DNA of 64,000 bases, from assembly GCA_016987375.1 (NCBI GenBank), contig PJRA01000313.1, forward strand, positions 3,418,133 to 3,482,132. Reading direction: 5' to 3'. The position numbers were made by a program, and so were the translations under genes. Shown here one piece after another: positions 53,610 to 64,000 of this stretch. Below the pieces are notes generated by a model. That model saw nothing but the letters and a program-made list of their open reading frames with translations. It ran no database searches and had not been told where the DNA came from. Origin of the DNA: Brachionus koreanus. Its lineage: Eukaryota > Rotifera > Eurotatoria > Ploima > Brachionidae. The stretch's first letter is position 1; each line of letters opens with the position of its first letter.

Positions 53610-54669
53610 AATAAATAGACAAAAGTTAAGCTTACTTTCCCGATAAGCAAAATGATCAGCTGAACTAATATATATATATATATTTAAACTACTAACCATT
53701 AGCTATAATATTGGAAAAAAAATTTTAAAATGCCACTTTCTGTGACTGAACAAGAGAATTTTCGAAAAGCAGTCAAAAATATGTATTCACAAATGAAAAA
53801 ATCTGACCTTTTCGCGCATTTACAAAGCAAGGAATTGCTCGAAGTACCATATATAACACAATCAACCGTATTCAAAATGGAGGACCGACAAAAGACAATA
53901 AGAGAACGGATCGTCCAAGCAGCTGGACAGCTGCAAGGAAGAAAAAACTGAAAAGATTGACCAATAACCGAACTGGAGTGAGTCAAAGACGTCAAGCGTC
54001 TAATTTTCTGTCCACCAAAGAACAGTTGGTCGACAATTAAAAAATGGGTGTATCATATCGAAAACGTGAAAAAACGCCAAAATATAGTGTCGTACAGTTT
54101 GAAAAAGCAAAGCACTTGAGCGCAAAACTTTCAAATATGCTATATCGCTCACCGTGTTCACTTATTTTGGACGACGAAAAATACTTTACTTTTTCGGGAG
54201 ACAACATGCCGTGAAATGCCGGATATTACACAAATATCAAGCCTTCTTGTCCGGACAGTATTCGCTTTGCTGGAAAAGAGAAGTTTCCCAAGAAGGTGTT
54301 GGTTTGGATAGCCATTTAAGATCGAGGAATGTCAAAGCCACTTTTTCGACTATCAAAGTAGGTTGCCATCAATTCCAATATCTATATTCACGAATATTTA
54401 TTATCTATATTCATTCATTTTTGGCGTTGTTTAAGTGAGAAAGTATACGAGGGAGGTTGGCAAGCCTCAACTGAGCAGCAGCTTGAGTTGAAGGAATTCG
54501 ACTTAAATTCTGTAAAATCGCTTATGACGGGTGTCAAATCGGAAACGTTGTAGTTTTTTCTTTATTTAAAAATCGTAATTCTATTAAAAAATAATTTTTT
54601 TACCCAATACAAAAATCCATAACTTAATATCATTTTTAATTTTTGTCCATTTATTTATGCCTCACCCGT
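53610..54669 (+). mobile_element. Defective Tc1/mariner-type transposon, copy 2
   Basis: Nearly identical to copy 1 (26710-27832) over the coding region. The start codon (53730), the frame break after QLQGRKN, and the stop codons embedded in the same words are all shared. The right terminus ends ...TGCCTCACCCGT followed by TA (54670-54671); the left terminal repeat is eroded, keeping only ATAAATAGACAAAAGTTAAG. Copy 2 lacks short segments near 54480 and 54530 that copy 1 has. It sits in unrelated flanking DNA, a TATATA run follows the left end, and it cannot encode transposase. Confidence 0.88.
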
Positions 54670-54884
54670 TATTATGAACAATTGAATGAATATTCGCTTC
54701 AAGTAAAATAAACAAGTTTGGTCAAACGAAAGCTTTTTGGTATTTTCACGATAATCTGAATGATCATAGAAAAATTAAAGAATTGAAAGGATCAAAATTT
54801 TCTCTTAGCATCAATTTTTTTTAAATTTTTGTTACAAAATAAAAATTTTTATCATCAAGACATCAAAATACTTAGCATAATTAA

Positions 54885-55080
54885 AATTTGGACAAATTTG
54901 GCTTTAGCGCATTTTGCAGAGTCTTTGCAGATCATCAGCAGACTTTAAAATTTTTGGTGCAAGTATGTTGCACTTACAGAACTAATTAAAAGCGTTCATT
55001 AAAAAATGTTATAAGCTTTTTTATCATCGTTTTTGTTCTATTTTTTTATTTTGTACCAAATTTCACAAAACCTTGATTAA
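54885..55080 (-). repeat. Half copy of the foldback repeat seen at 16850-17220
   Basis: Reverse-complemented, this stretch reads AAAAAAGCTTATAACATTTT, CTTTTAATTAGTTCTGTAAG and ATGATCTGCAAAGACTCTGC, matching the order in 16885-17015 (AAAAAAGCTTATAACTTTTT, CTTTTAATTAGTTCTGTAAG, ATGATTTGCAAAGTCTCTGC). The central 23-bp hairpin is absent. Confidence 0.75.
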
Positions 55081-55630
55081 CCATAAATTCATAAATTATA
55101 ATCATAATCGAGTATTTCAGAGCTTTTGAAAAATTTTCCCATTTAGATATTTTTCCATAAATTATATCTAGTTTTAAGCAAATTTTAGACGATTCTGTTA
55201 AAAAAAACTGCAAATTCAAAAATTCAAAGGGTGTCGAATTGACACACGTCCTCTTTGCCTTTTTCCTTGATAAATACTCCTCTAAATTTAATTTTTCATT
55301 TATTCTACACAAATTTAAAAAATTTTTCAGCTATTAATCGACTTGACAAGAGATTTTTTAATTTATGAGCGAAAATAAAATATCGAGTTTGAGGATATTT
55401 TTGCTTTAATAATTTACTGAGTGCACTTTTTTAATTTTTTTTGTCTCTTATTATTAAAAAACATAATAATTAAACTATTTAATTTGAAAACATGATATAA
55501 GATTTACCGACCAATAAGCCAAGTTGGTTATTTGTCTTAGATAAGACATTACATTTAACCGTTTTGGAAATAATTTATATGTACTAATACTTTTTGAGAA
55601 TCAAATAAAGGCTTTTATGAAACTTTCAAA
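55081..55630. other. Intergenic, no gene recognised
   Basis: An 88-codon minus-strand frame at 55312-55046 overlaps the repeat on one side and shows no recognisable domain. I see nothing else beyond AT-rich sequence. Confidence 0.3.
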
Positions 55631-55785
55631 TAGTGTTGGGTGGCGACCAAGCCTAGATTTATATTAAATAATTTTAGACATTGTCAGCTAATTTGTCGAT
55701 TTTTAAAAAACATTAAACTGAGGAATTTTGGTCCAAAATTTTGGCCGCATCTGAGACCGCTTGTTACATACCGTTCCCAACACTA
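55631..55785. mobile_element. hAT-type MITE with 8-bp target duplication
   Basis: A 155-bp element with termini TAGTGTTGGG and CCCAACACTA (perfect 10-bp inverted repeats). It is flanked by the direct repeat CTTTCAAA at 55623-55630 and 55786-55793. An 8-bp duplication and a TAGTG/CAGTG terminus are hallmarks of hAT elements. There is no coding capacity, so it was moved by a transposase encoded elsewhere. A decayed longer relative is at 16448-16810. Confidence 0.92.
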
Positions 55786-55978
55786 CTTTCAAAAGAAACA
55801 AAAATTTTTATCTCCAATAACATGAATCATTAGGAAATTTAAGTAAAGGCTGATAATTTTTTTAAATTTATTTATTTAAAAATAAAACCATATATATAAT
55901 CAGTCAATTTATAAAAAGTATAAGCAAGCAATAAGAGACAAAATTTTTCAAGATTTTTACTTTCAATAATTGAATATA

Positions 55979-56505
55979 TTATTCATCATCTTTACATTCA
56001 TTTGATTCTGAATCATTAGAATCTGAATCATAACATTCTGATTCACTCTTAGAGAGAGAAACACTTAAAAAGAAGATTTTTTTAGAAAAAAATATATTAT
56101 AATTATTATTGATTATTACCTTGTATGCATTGAATGAGTAGTTAAATTTTCATTGATTCTTAAAATTGAAAATATTTGCTAATTTTTCTATTTATTTTTA
56201 GAATTTTACTTGTTGTTTTTTTTTTTGCTATAAATTAAGTTATTTTCTGATTTCTTCATATATTTTGAAGCATCAAATGAATATAAATTACAATCGATGT
56301 TTTTGAATCTGGCAAAATAGCATCTTTCAATTTTTAAGCAGTATACAAGACAAGTTGTTCTACTCGATGTGTTAAAATGACTAATGGTAGTGTTTGTCAT
56401 TAAAACTTCTTTTTGAATAAGATTGAATATTTCATCGAGATTTAATCCTAAATTGTTCTTAAATTTAAGAGCTAAAATAAAAATGAATATAACCAAAATT
56501 TTCAT
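55979..56505 (-). CDS. Small secreted protein, PAN/apple-like
   Basis: Three minus-strand exons, 56505-56210, 56158-56120 and 56063-55979, join in phase to 139 aa. A signal peptide is evident (MKILVIFIFILALKFKNNLG). The mature part has four cysteines spaced as TTCLVYCLKIERCYFARFKN then CNLYSF, which resembles the C...C...C...C core of short PAN/apple modules common in secreted invertebrate proteins. The last exons add a Ser/Asp/Glu-rich acidic tail (ECYDSDSNDSESNECKDDE). The first exon alone would end at a stop just past a good donor (AACAA|GTAAAA), so splicing is likely. Function unknown; PAN modules usually bind proteins or glycans. Confidence 0.65.
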
Positions 56506-58068
56506 TTTTTAAGATCTGAAAAATTTCATTAAAAAAAATCATTTATATATTTGATTGATTTCCGGAAAAAATTTAATTAAATATTACATTTTTAATTAAG
56601 AACATTAAATAAAATAAAATGTACTTAGTTTTTAAATTATTAAAATTCTTTATTAGTTTTTTAATTTCTCTATTCCAATATTCATTATAAAAGTCCAAAC
56701 TTAAGACTTTCATACTCCCCTATTTTGATTATTGCTCATCTCTTTAATGTTATTTTTCGAAAGAACCATTTTTAAAATTAGCTAAGAGCTATCATTTTTC
56801 TATCACAAATTTAATGAAATAAGCAATTTTTTAGAAATGTTTAGAATATTTAAAAGAATGATTACTTCATAATTCATCCTCTAATATAAAAGAACAAAAA
56901 CTAAAATTAAGAAAAATTCGAATATTTTTTTTGTAAATGGTTTAACTTTGATCGATAAACTACATACAAATTTTGTACAATTTAGATTTTGATCATTTAT
57001 AAAACTTAATAAACTAATTTTCTTTACAACAAGTAAATCTTGTTGTCAGACCCTGGCGTGGATACCATTATTAATATGTTATTCAGCATAAAAAATTGAC
57101 AAAATGTGGTATTTTTGGAAAATTTGGTGTGGTTATCCACCCCAGGGTCTGGAAGACAGAATCTTAGTTTTTAGAGTTTTTCGGGTTTTTTTCGGTTTAT
57201 GATAATCAAATTAAAAAACTAATAACATTTTCGAATTCCTCGTCAAATTTTGAATGAACTTTATTTTAAAAATATATATTATGATACTGATTTGCAATTA
57301 AAATAGTCAAATGATTGGTAAAAATTGGTTCAAACTTTGACAGCTCATAAAATAAAAAAGAATCATGATATAACCATAAAAGTATATATTTTCTAAATCA
57401 TCAGAGTTCACATCGAGTTCTATAAGAAAATAAAAAAATTAATTTTTCTTTTTGTTTTAAAATTTTAAACTTAACAAAACCATTTCAAGATCTTTATCAG
57501 AAATGCTTAATGTTTATCGTCTGCAAAGATTTTTATATTAAATTTTTTAAAAATGAATGGTAAATCACTCAAAAACATGAGAAAAACAAGATTGTCTTTA
57601 ACAAATCTCTGAGGTACACCTATTTTAGTTTTGCAATGATGAAGATTTCACTGCTTACTCTAATTATCGGAGATTATTATCAAAATAATTTGAATTAATG
57701 AAAAAATACGTAAATGAGAAAATTCTTTAAAAACTCTTAAAGAACTCTATTAATCACCGTTATCACTGATTAACCAACATTGATATAGAGGCTCAGGGTA
57801 CAAATTTAAATTGCTCCTAGTGACTAGAAAAAAGGCACAGAAGATCAAGAGAAGTACTTTTTGATGATAGCAGTGTTCGATTACATGCAATTCTTTATCT
57901 ACCTTTGCATTTAAAGATTAAACTTTAAGGTTTCTATATTGGTATTTATCATTTTTTCATTTTCTCTCATAATTGAATTAGTTTTTATAATGGTAATTTT
58001 TAGCTAGTAAAAATATTTAATTGCTAGGTAATTTGTTATAAAAAAAACATTAAAATATTTTATTTTTA
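56506..58068. other. Intergenic, one foldback element
   Basis: AT-rich with no gene found. The stretch 57770-57870 (AACCAACATTGATATAGAGG, GCTCAGGGTAC, CTCCTAGTGACTAG) is less AT-rich but carries no recognisable feature. Confidence 0.35.
57047..57152. repeat. Short foldback element
   Basis: The left arm CAGACCCTGGCGTGGATACC (57047-57066) pairs with the inverse GGTTATCCACCCCAGGGTCT (57131-57150) with one or two mismatches. The GC-rich arms in AT-rich surroundings make this a small MITE-like palindrome of about 106 bp. Confidence 0.7.
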
Positions 58069-58573
58069 TTAACCACCATGTAAAGTTGAAATAAAAGTAA
58101 TGTTGTCATTATCATTTAGCTCATATGTTAAATTTCCCTTTAAAAAAATTAAATTTATTTATTCGAAAACTATTTGATGAATAAAATTACTAAAAGGTCC
58201 CAATCCGAATCATTGACCAAAATCAAAATTCCCGGTCGACTGAGAAAAAAATATTAATCAAGTTGATGATTTCAACTAGAAAAAAAAATTACATTGTTTC
58301 ATCTTGTAAAAATAGCTCTGGCTTTTGCTTCAATAGATTGTCTTTAATCCAAACAAGCAAATCTTTAATTGTCCCTAGATTGAAAATTAGAATTTGAAAT
58401 TAAGCAAATTTTAAAAGATTTTTTCTACATTTTTTGTCATCGGGTAGCTCAACTTGATGTTTTTTGACATTGCCAAATAAGAGCTCGGCGCCTCCACTCC
58501 AAACGAAAAATTAATATTCAAGTTTTTTTTTATTTTATCTAATCTACCTGAATTCAATTGTTAGATGAAGCAT
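58069..58573 (-). CDS. URM1: URM1 ubiquitin-related modifier 1
   Basis: Five tiny minus-strand exons, 58573-58548, 58496-58429, 58374-58293, 58239-58191 and 58137-58069, join in phase to 97 aa (human URM1 is 101). The product reads [63 protein letters not shown] and the terminus [11 protein letters not shown]. The C-terminal Gly-Gly is the thiocarboxylated end that carries sulfur for 2-thiolation of wobble uridine in tRNA and that conjugates to proteins under oxidative stress. Every family landmark ([21 protein letters not shown]) is present. It is head to head with ethanolamine kinase, 305 bp between start codons. Confidence 0.95.
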
Positions 58574-58878
58574 TTTTAGATCAAATTTTCAATTTTTAAA
58601 ATATGCTTTGAAATTAAAAAAAATTGCACCTAAACTTTTTTCCATGTGTTCATCCCGGCCAAAATTAAAATTAGCATTAAAACTTGCAATTTGCAATATG
58701 CTTAACATTTCAAATAACTAAATACTAAGCAAAAATTTTAAATTTAACATTTTATTTTGTTTCCCAAATAAAATAAAAAAAATTATCGTAAATCTAGAAT
58801 AAGGACTCTTAATTTTAAAATAGCTTAGCTTAGACTTTTACGCTTTCAATTTTAATTCTAATTAGCATACTTTTAACA
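58574..58878. promoter_or_regulatory. Divergent promoter region of URM1 and ethanolamine kinase
   Basis: A 305-bp interval between two oppositely oriented start codons; it must hold both 5' ends. A CCATGTGTTCATCCCGGCC patch (58642-58660) is the only GC-rich island. No TATA box or defined factor site could be fixed. Confidence 0.5.
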
Positions 58879-60003
58879 ATGTCAGATGTTAAAACTGAAT
58901 ATAATATTGAAATAACCAGTGAAAATTTGCGCGATTCGGTCATTCGCATCGCTTTGGACATAAGAACCGAATGGCGCAAGCACTCACAAGATGATATCAA
59001 AATCAGATACATGAATGGTGGTGTAACTAACCGTCTGGCTAGTTGTTATTTAAAACAAAATGGCATTAATACGAACGATACCTTATTATTTCGTATTTAT
59101 GGTAAAAATACTGAACATTTTATCAGTCGAGAAGACGAAATTGAAACAATGAAAATAATGAAACAAGTAAACTTAGGTCCTGAGTATTATACTAAGTTTA
59201 GTAATGGAATTTGCTACGAGTTCTTGCCAGGAAAAATCATTGACATGAACATGGTTTATGATGAAAAAATTTATCCAAAAATTGCCAGAGCGTTTGCCAG
59301 CTTGCACTTGATTAATTTCAATGGTTTTGTTTTGCACTCTAATCTTGAGCCTGGACAAAGTCCGTTCATATTTCCAAAAATAAGGGAGATTTTGAATTTA
59401 GTTCATGATGATTATAAAAGTCACATGAGTCACATGACTGATTATTTCCTAGATAAGATTCCATCTAAACTAAAATTGCTTAATGAAGTGAATTTTTTAG
59501 AGAATTATTTTGAAAAACTTCATCAGGAACATGAATCGATAATTGTTTTTTCCCATAACGATTTACTACTAGGCAACATAATTTATAATGAAAAAGAAAA
59601 TTCAGTAAAATTTATTGACTATGAGTATGCAGGTATTAACTTTCAGGCCTATGATATTGCCAATCATTTCAACGAATTTGCCGGAGTGGAAAATCCTGAC
59701 TATTCAAAATTTCCCACCAAAGAGTATCAATTAAAATGGCTGAAAATTTATTTAGAAGAGTTTTATTCTAAGATTAACAATTTTTATTCAAGACAATCGG
59801 CCCACCCGATCTCTATTGATGAAGAAAGATTGAATCAGTTTTTGGACGAAGTGAATAAATTCACATTGACATCACATCTAATGTGGGCTATTTGGAGTTT
59901 GGTCCAGGCTCAAAATTCAGATCTAGACTTTGATTTTGTTAATTATGGTCATCAACGATTCAGCGAATATTTTAAACGAAAATCACAACTTTTAAATTTG
60001 TGA
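58879..60003 (+). CDS. ETNK: Ethanolamine kinase
   Basis: An intronless 374-aa frame. The choline/ethanolamine kinase fold is shown by NGGVTNRL (nucleotide loop), LLFRIYGKNTEHFISREDEI, the Brenner-type motif VFSHNDLLLGNIIY with catalytic Asp (residue ~234), and VKFIDYEYAGINFQAYDIAN with the metal-binding Asp, followed by HFNEFAG. Spacing and wording fit animal ETNK1/2 (easily shocked in Drosophila) rather than choline kinase. It phosphorylates ethanolamine with ATP, the first step of the CDP-ethanolamine branch to phosphatidylethanolamine, in the cytosol. ATG context ACAATGTC. The frame is intact, with a possible polyadenylation word TTAATAAAT near 60053. Confidence 0.94.
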   Translation: MSDVKTEYNIEITSENLRDSVIRIALDIRTEWRKHSQDDIKIRYMNGGVTNRLASCYLKQNGINTNDTLLFRIYGKNTEHFISREDEIETMKIMKQVNLGPEYYTKFSNGICYEFLPGKIIDMNMVYDEKIYPKIARAFASLHLINFNGFVLHSNLEPGQSPFIFPKIREILNLVHDDYKSHMSHMTDYFLDKIPSKLKLLNEVNFLENYFEKLHQEHESIIVFSHNDLLLGNIIYNEKENSVKFIDYEYAGINFQAYDIANHFNEFAGVENPDYSKFPTKEYQLKWLKIYLEEFYSKINNFYSRQSAHPISIDEERLNQFLDEVNKFTLTSHLMWAIWSLVQAQNSDLDFDFVNYGHQRFSEYFKRKSQLLNL

Positions 60004-60465
60004 ATATTTAATAATCTAATTATTTTTAAATTTATCACTAATTTTTTAGACTTAATAAATTTTAAATATTTAATTTGTTTTTGTTTAAAGTAAGGAAATT
60101 ATTTAAAGTAAAAAACATGAATTTTCAATATAAATTAACATTGGAATGCTTGAGCAGTTTTTTAAGATAATTTATAAAAAATTCAAACTTTTCAAATGAA
60201 TTAAAATTCTATCTTTTGAAACAATCTTGATTTTTTTTTTTAAAAATTAAGCCAGTATTGAACTTAACTTTTTTAAGTTTAATTTATTTGATACAAATAG
60301 AAATATTTTAAATGAAGCGCATTTTTTTGTATTATAATAAATTTTAACATAGAATATTAGCTTTATATTTGAAGAATAAAGAAAAAACTGCACGGATTTC
60401 TATATTAATATTTTTTTTATTTAGGTTATATTTGTAGACAATCAATTTTTATTTTAATTTGAAAA
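60004..60465. other. Short intergenic, nothing seen
   Basis: AT-rich 3' flank of ethanolamine kinase and 5' flank of the next gene; no motif or ORF supported. Confidence 0.4.
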
Positions 60466-63134
60466 ATGGACCAGATATTAGAAAAACGGTAGTTTATTCA
60501 AAATAAAATTAACTTATAAAAAGCAGGTTTTTTTAAAGAATTCTTGATGTCATTCAACAATATGAGAACAAAGATTTGTTTTGGTTCATAAAAAATTCAA
60601 AAATAGAAGCTTTATCTCAGTCTGGACCACAGTAAGAATGATATTCTTTGAGTTTTACTTTTTTTTAGATCCTTTTAAATAAGTAATTTAGAATTTATTG
60701 AATCCTCTCTAGATTAGATCATATTTAGAATTTTTTATTTTTATTTATTACATATACTGTATTATTTTTGATTTAAAGAAAAATATTTAATTTTATTTCT
60801 TTCATTATTTAATCAAATTTTGAACTAAAATTTCAAAAAATTAATAATAAAAATTTTGCTTCTCCTCCATGAATACTTTATTTTTGAAGAAATAATAAAT
60901 CAAATGATTCAAATTTCGGTAATAAATTCAGTTTTCGGTTTTTGACCCAGTATTATTTTGCATGATTTTTGAATTTTAACACCGTTTCAAATCATGAAAT
61001 CTGCATTTTTATGCACACATCACAAGGGGCCGATTTTTACATGGGAAGGATGATCGCTTGTGCGTGCACTAAAACATAAAAACCAAAAGTTATCCCATGC
61101 ATGTTATCGTAAGGGTTTACGGTATTACTACTTGAAGTTTTTTTAAAATTTCCTGACCAAGCCATTAAGACCACCAGCATCAACTTTTTGGGATCCATCA
61201 TATTGGCTATGTCCAACATTAGTAATTTTTTTTGAGTCGGAAGAAGAAAGTACTCTCCTTTTAAGTCTATTTTTCTAAGAGATGATACTTTGATGAATCC
61301 TACTACCAGCTTTAAATTCAATTTATTTACATGCTTTATAGCTCTATTTTTCAAAAAAAATAGTGATTTTTAATGAAATTAATAATAATAATAATAAAAG
61401 AAAGCTATAGCAGATTAATTGTCGATCAAGTTTTATGATAACAATCACATTCTAAAATTTACCTATTTAATATTTTTGAATTATGCAACGTATTAGATAT
61501 TTTTATAGATATGGTAATGTTTCAAAAATTTAAAACTTAAGTGCTATCTGAATTTCCATTTTTTGACTTGAAATTCGTAAACTATTTACTATCTTTTTAT
61601 TTGCTTATTTCTTTAATTGACTTATTGTTGTAAAAAAAAGTATATGTTAGCAAATTCAACTGGGATAGAAACAGATCTATATTGTTAAAGATATATTAAA
61701 AATTTTTAGATTAATTTTAAATTTTTGAATAAAGAAATAAAAAAATTTACCTTAAAACACTAAAGGTCAAGACACTAATCCAACGTTTAGTTGGTTTAGA
61801 TGATTGAATAAATTCAACTATTTAAGAAATATGAAAATATCTAATTAAAATAATTAAAATATTCTAAAGAAAAAATATTCAAAATTTAAAATCACATGAT
61901 TTTGAGAATTTATTTTAATTAAATAAAGAATAAATTCAAAAAAGTAAAACCATAGATTTGTTCAGAATTTTGTCTATTTTAAAAAAAAAGTGGCCTTTTT
62001 TGCTATTCCTAGGACTACATACGATTCAAGGTGAAAATCGTGTTTTTTTTTTACTTTTTTTCAATAATTAAAATTGCCACACCCTATTTTTAAAATAAAA
62101 ATATACACCAAAATGTAGAAAATTTTATGCTATTTCAGAATATGTATGATTTTTTAAAAAATTTTAAAATAATTTATTAAATATCTAGGTCTGAAAGACT
62201 TACAACATTTTTAATGGTTTGTTTTTTAAGAGCCTTGAATACACAATTTTTTTTACCCTTCCACAAAAAAGAAATCTAGAGTTTTAAAGGACTTAGTTTA
62301 CTAATTTCATCATAAATTAGAAATTCATATAGCACTTCAGTTTTGAATATCTGGAACTTTAACTTTTGTTTCTAGCAAGATCCAATTTGTTTAATTTAAT
62401 GACTTTTTAAAAATTTAATACAAAAAAATTTTTTATTTAGATGTGGAATAGTTGCTTTGTGTATGGCTCTTAATTCATATAACATTAATTGTAATGTTGA
62501 TATTTTAATGAATAGGGCACGTGAATTAAATTATACAAAGAGTGGTGAAATTTTTGACAGTAATTTCAATAAAAACATCAAAAAAATTATTTATCAATTT
62601 TTTCTAGTTGAATTTTTGGCAAATTTAGCTAAAGAGTACTGGTCAAGTTTACAGATCACTTTGTTGAGCTTAGAAGACGATAACTTGCAAATATCCAATT
62701 TAATTCTAAAAAACAAGCTTGTGCTTATTGCTTATGATTGTGATTTAAACTTTGAACCGTGTTTTAAGCAAGGAGTAAAAGCACATTGGGCATTGATAAC
62801 AGGTTTAATGATTCCAGTAGAATTTGATCAGTCAGAATTTATCCGAGAACAAGATTCCGAAAATAATTTTGTCTATTATCAAACTTCTATTGAAGATCAT
62901 AAAATTAAAACTCTTAATAATTTTTCAAATTCAAACTTGGATAAAATATTTGTAATTTGTAGACATGGTAAATCAAAATATCCTGGAGTTTGGTCTCTTA
63001 AAAAATTGCTCGACAGTAACAAGCAATTGAAATTTATTGATCACCAAAAATGCAATAATGAAAATTTCATTAAACCAAAAGATGGTGATTTGAGCAAAAG
63101 CTTAGCAAAAAAAATTTTAATACTAAATAACTAA
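60466..63134 (+). CDS. ACTMAP: Actin maturation protease (ACTMAP, C19orf54-like)
   Basis: Four exons, 60466-60488, 60539-60631, 62441-62559 and 62608-63134, join in phase to 253 aa. The catalytic Cys lies in QSGPQCGIVALCMALNSYN, split by an 1809-nt intron at the Gln codon. The second part has YTKSGEIFD, EFLANLAKEYW, the catalytic His in KQGVKAHWALITGLMIP, and C-terminal IFVICRHGKSKYPGVWSL. These fit the C39-like cysteine protease that removes the acetylated N-terminal residue(s) of newly made actin. Mammalian ACTMAP has a Pro-rich N-terminal extension that is missing here. The long intron holds a 105-codon minus-strand frame (61354-61037) that I do not recognise. Confidence 0.85.
61037..61354 (-). 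other. Unrecognised frame in ACTMAP intron 3
   Basis: A 105-codon minus-strand frame (KKLLMLDIANMMDPKKLMLV ... NPYDNMHGITFGFYVLVHA) in a patch less AT-rich than the rest of the intron. No start-site or splice support and no domain recognised. A mobile-element remnant is the simplest guess. Confidence 0.2.
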
Positions 63135-63319
63135 TTATTGTTATTATTTGGAAGGTTGATAAAATGATCATTTAATTATCTTTAATAAAATAAAGTTACT
63201 AAAGTTTTAATATAAGCGTAAAATTATTTTTTATCTAATTGAAATTACATGTATTTTAAAATATTTATTTTATAATTTAAAATTAAAATTGTGAGTTAAC
63301 TTTGGAAAATTATAGATAA

Positions 63320-63694
63320 ATGGACTATATTCAAACAGCATTTAATTCCTGGTTTGGGAGCAACATCACTCATCTTGCTAATGCATCAGGACAAACTGTT
63401 AAAGTTATTATATCAGCTAAAAGAATTATGATTAAAGAAATTCAAAAAACTGGAGTCATATTTGATTATGACGGTGTAATTTCAAGATTTAATATTAGCA
63501 ATAGAAATTTTCATAGATTAGAACGAAGCAAGCAGTATGAATACATGACGATTCAAAAGATAGATAGTGAAATGATTTGTGAAAATTATGAAATTGGTGC
63601 AAACAAGTCCTATATAATATTGGACAGTGAAATTGTTCGTCAAAAGTATGGCTCGAGTAACTTATTTGAAGATAGATACGGAAAATGTCACTAA
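63320..63694 (+). CDS. Small unrecognised protein
   Basis: An intact single-exon frame of 124 aa with ATG in ATAAATGG. There is no signal peptide or membrane segment; the sequence alternates polar and hydrophobic residues as in a beta-rich domain (LANASGQTVKVIISAKRIMI, IFDYDGVISRFNISN, NKSYIILDSEIVRQKYG). The composition is clearly less AT-monotonous than the flanks. I do not recognise the family. It follows ACTMAP by 185 bp on the same strand, with no sign of co-transcription. Confidence 0.55.
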   Translation: MDYIQTAFNSWFGSNITHLANASGQTVKVIISAKRIMIKEIQKTGVIFDYDGVISRFNISNRNFHRLERSKQYEYMTIQKIDSEMICENYEIGANKSYIILDSEIVRQKYGSSNLFEDRYGKCH

Positions 63695-63913
63695 ATAAAA
63701 AGACTATGATTTTATTAGACTAAATTTGAGTTAAAGTACTAATTTAATAAAATTTATGATAAAAAGAATTGTTTATGTTGAGATGTCATCAACCTATGAT
63801 TGAATCAATTCTTCGATTGTATAGCTTTAAAAGTTTCAAAAATTCCTAAAACCATTATTTTTAGGTAAAATAATCTAAATTAAGTATGAAATAAGTATTT
63901 TGTCTTTTGAAAG

Positions 63914-64000
63914 ATGTTGACTTTAGATTCAGTTTTACTAAAAGACAAGAAATTGAACATTTCTCAAAGATTTCAATTTCTGGCGGTATTGGTTTATCCA
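63914..64000 (+). CDS. Possible partial exon at window edge (galectin-like?)
   Basis: After an acceptor-like TTTTGAAAG, the frame reads VDFRFSFTKRQEIEHFSKIS then ISGGIGLS to the window end. The pattern F-F--R---I--I-ISG-I-L recalls the last strands of galectin domains, but it is too short to decide. The upstream exon was not identified. Confidence 0.25.
   Translation, partial: MLTLDSVLLKDKKLNISQRFQFLAVLVYP

Noticed and set aside
55046..55312. 88-codon minus-strand frame
   Set aside because: It overlaps a repeat and shows no domain or splice logic.

Overview
The window is eukaryotic nuclear DNA from an invertebrate animal. It is very AT-rich (I estimate well under 30% GC in non-coding DNA), introns are mostly 45-60 nt GT-AG introns, several genes are intronless, and the gene set is metazoan: an adhesion GPCR of the GPR124/125 class, an SLC5 monocarboxylate-type carrier, a cyclic-nucleotide-gated channel, SMC3, COP1, SET and the actin maturation protease. 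Composition, intron style and content fit a monogonont rotifer such as Brachionus, but that assignment is inference, not something the sequence states.

Layout. 1-3.2 kb: non-coding with LINE debris. 3.2-9.5 kb (+): adhesion GPCR (LRR, Ig, hormone-receptor motif, 7TM, PDZ-ligand tail). 10-11 kb: foldback element, LINE 3' end and a 43-N gap. 11.7-16 kb: three related four-transmembrane genes. 16.4-17.7 kb: repeat cluster. 18.4-20.6 kb (+): CNG channel, convergent with a four-exon SLC31-type copper transporter (-). 24.3-25.0 kb (+): SET. 25.7-27.8 kb: CR1-like LINE fragment and a dead Tc1/mariner copy. 29.7-34.5 kb (+): SMC3. 35.1-38.0 kb (+): P-loop NTPase plus putative nuclease domain, resembling fungal/oomycete Crinkler-type effectors. 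39.0-40.5 kb (-): unrecognised disordered protein. 40.5-45.1 kb: gene desert. 45.1-48.0 kb (+): 14-exon SLC5 transporter. 49.4-53.2 kb (-): COP1. 53.6-54.7 kb: second mariner copy. 55.6 kb: small hAT-type MITE with target duplication. 56-56.5 kb (-): small secreted PAN-like protein. 58.1-60.0 kb: URM1 (-) and ethanolamine kinase (+), head to head. 60.5-63.1 kb (+): ACTMAP. 63.3-63.7 kb (+): unrecognised small protein. A further possible exon touches the right edge.

Most genes are unrelated housekeeping or signalling genes with no operon logic. Many exon structures were rebuilt by hand from splice signals and checked for phase. COP1, SLC5, SLC31, URM1, ACTMAP, the CNG channel, the PAN-like gene and the tetraspan genes all give continuous frames with lengths divisible by three. 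The least conventional locus is the NTPase/nuclease gene at 36 kb. The repeat content is dominated by foldback/MITE-like palindromes and by two copies of one defective mariner element.
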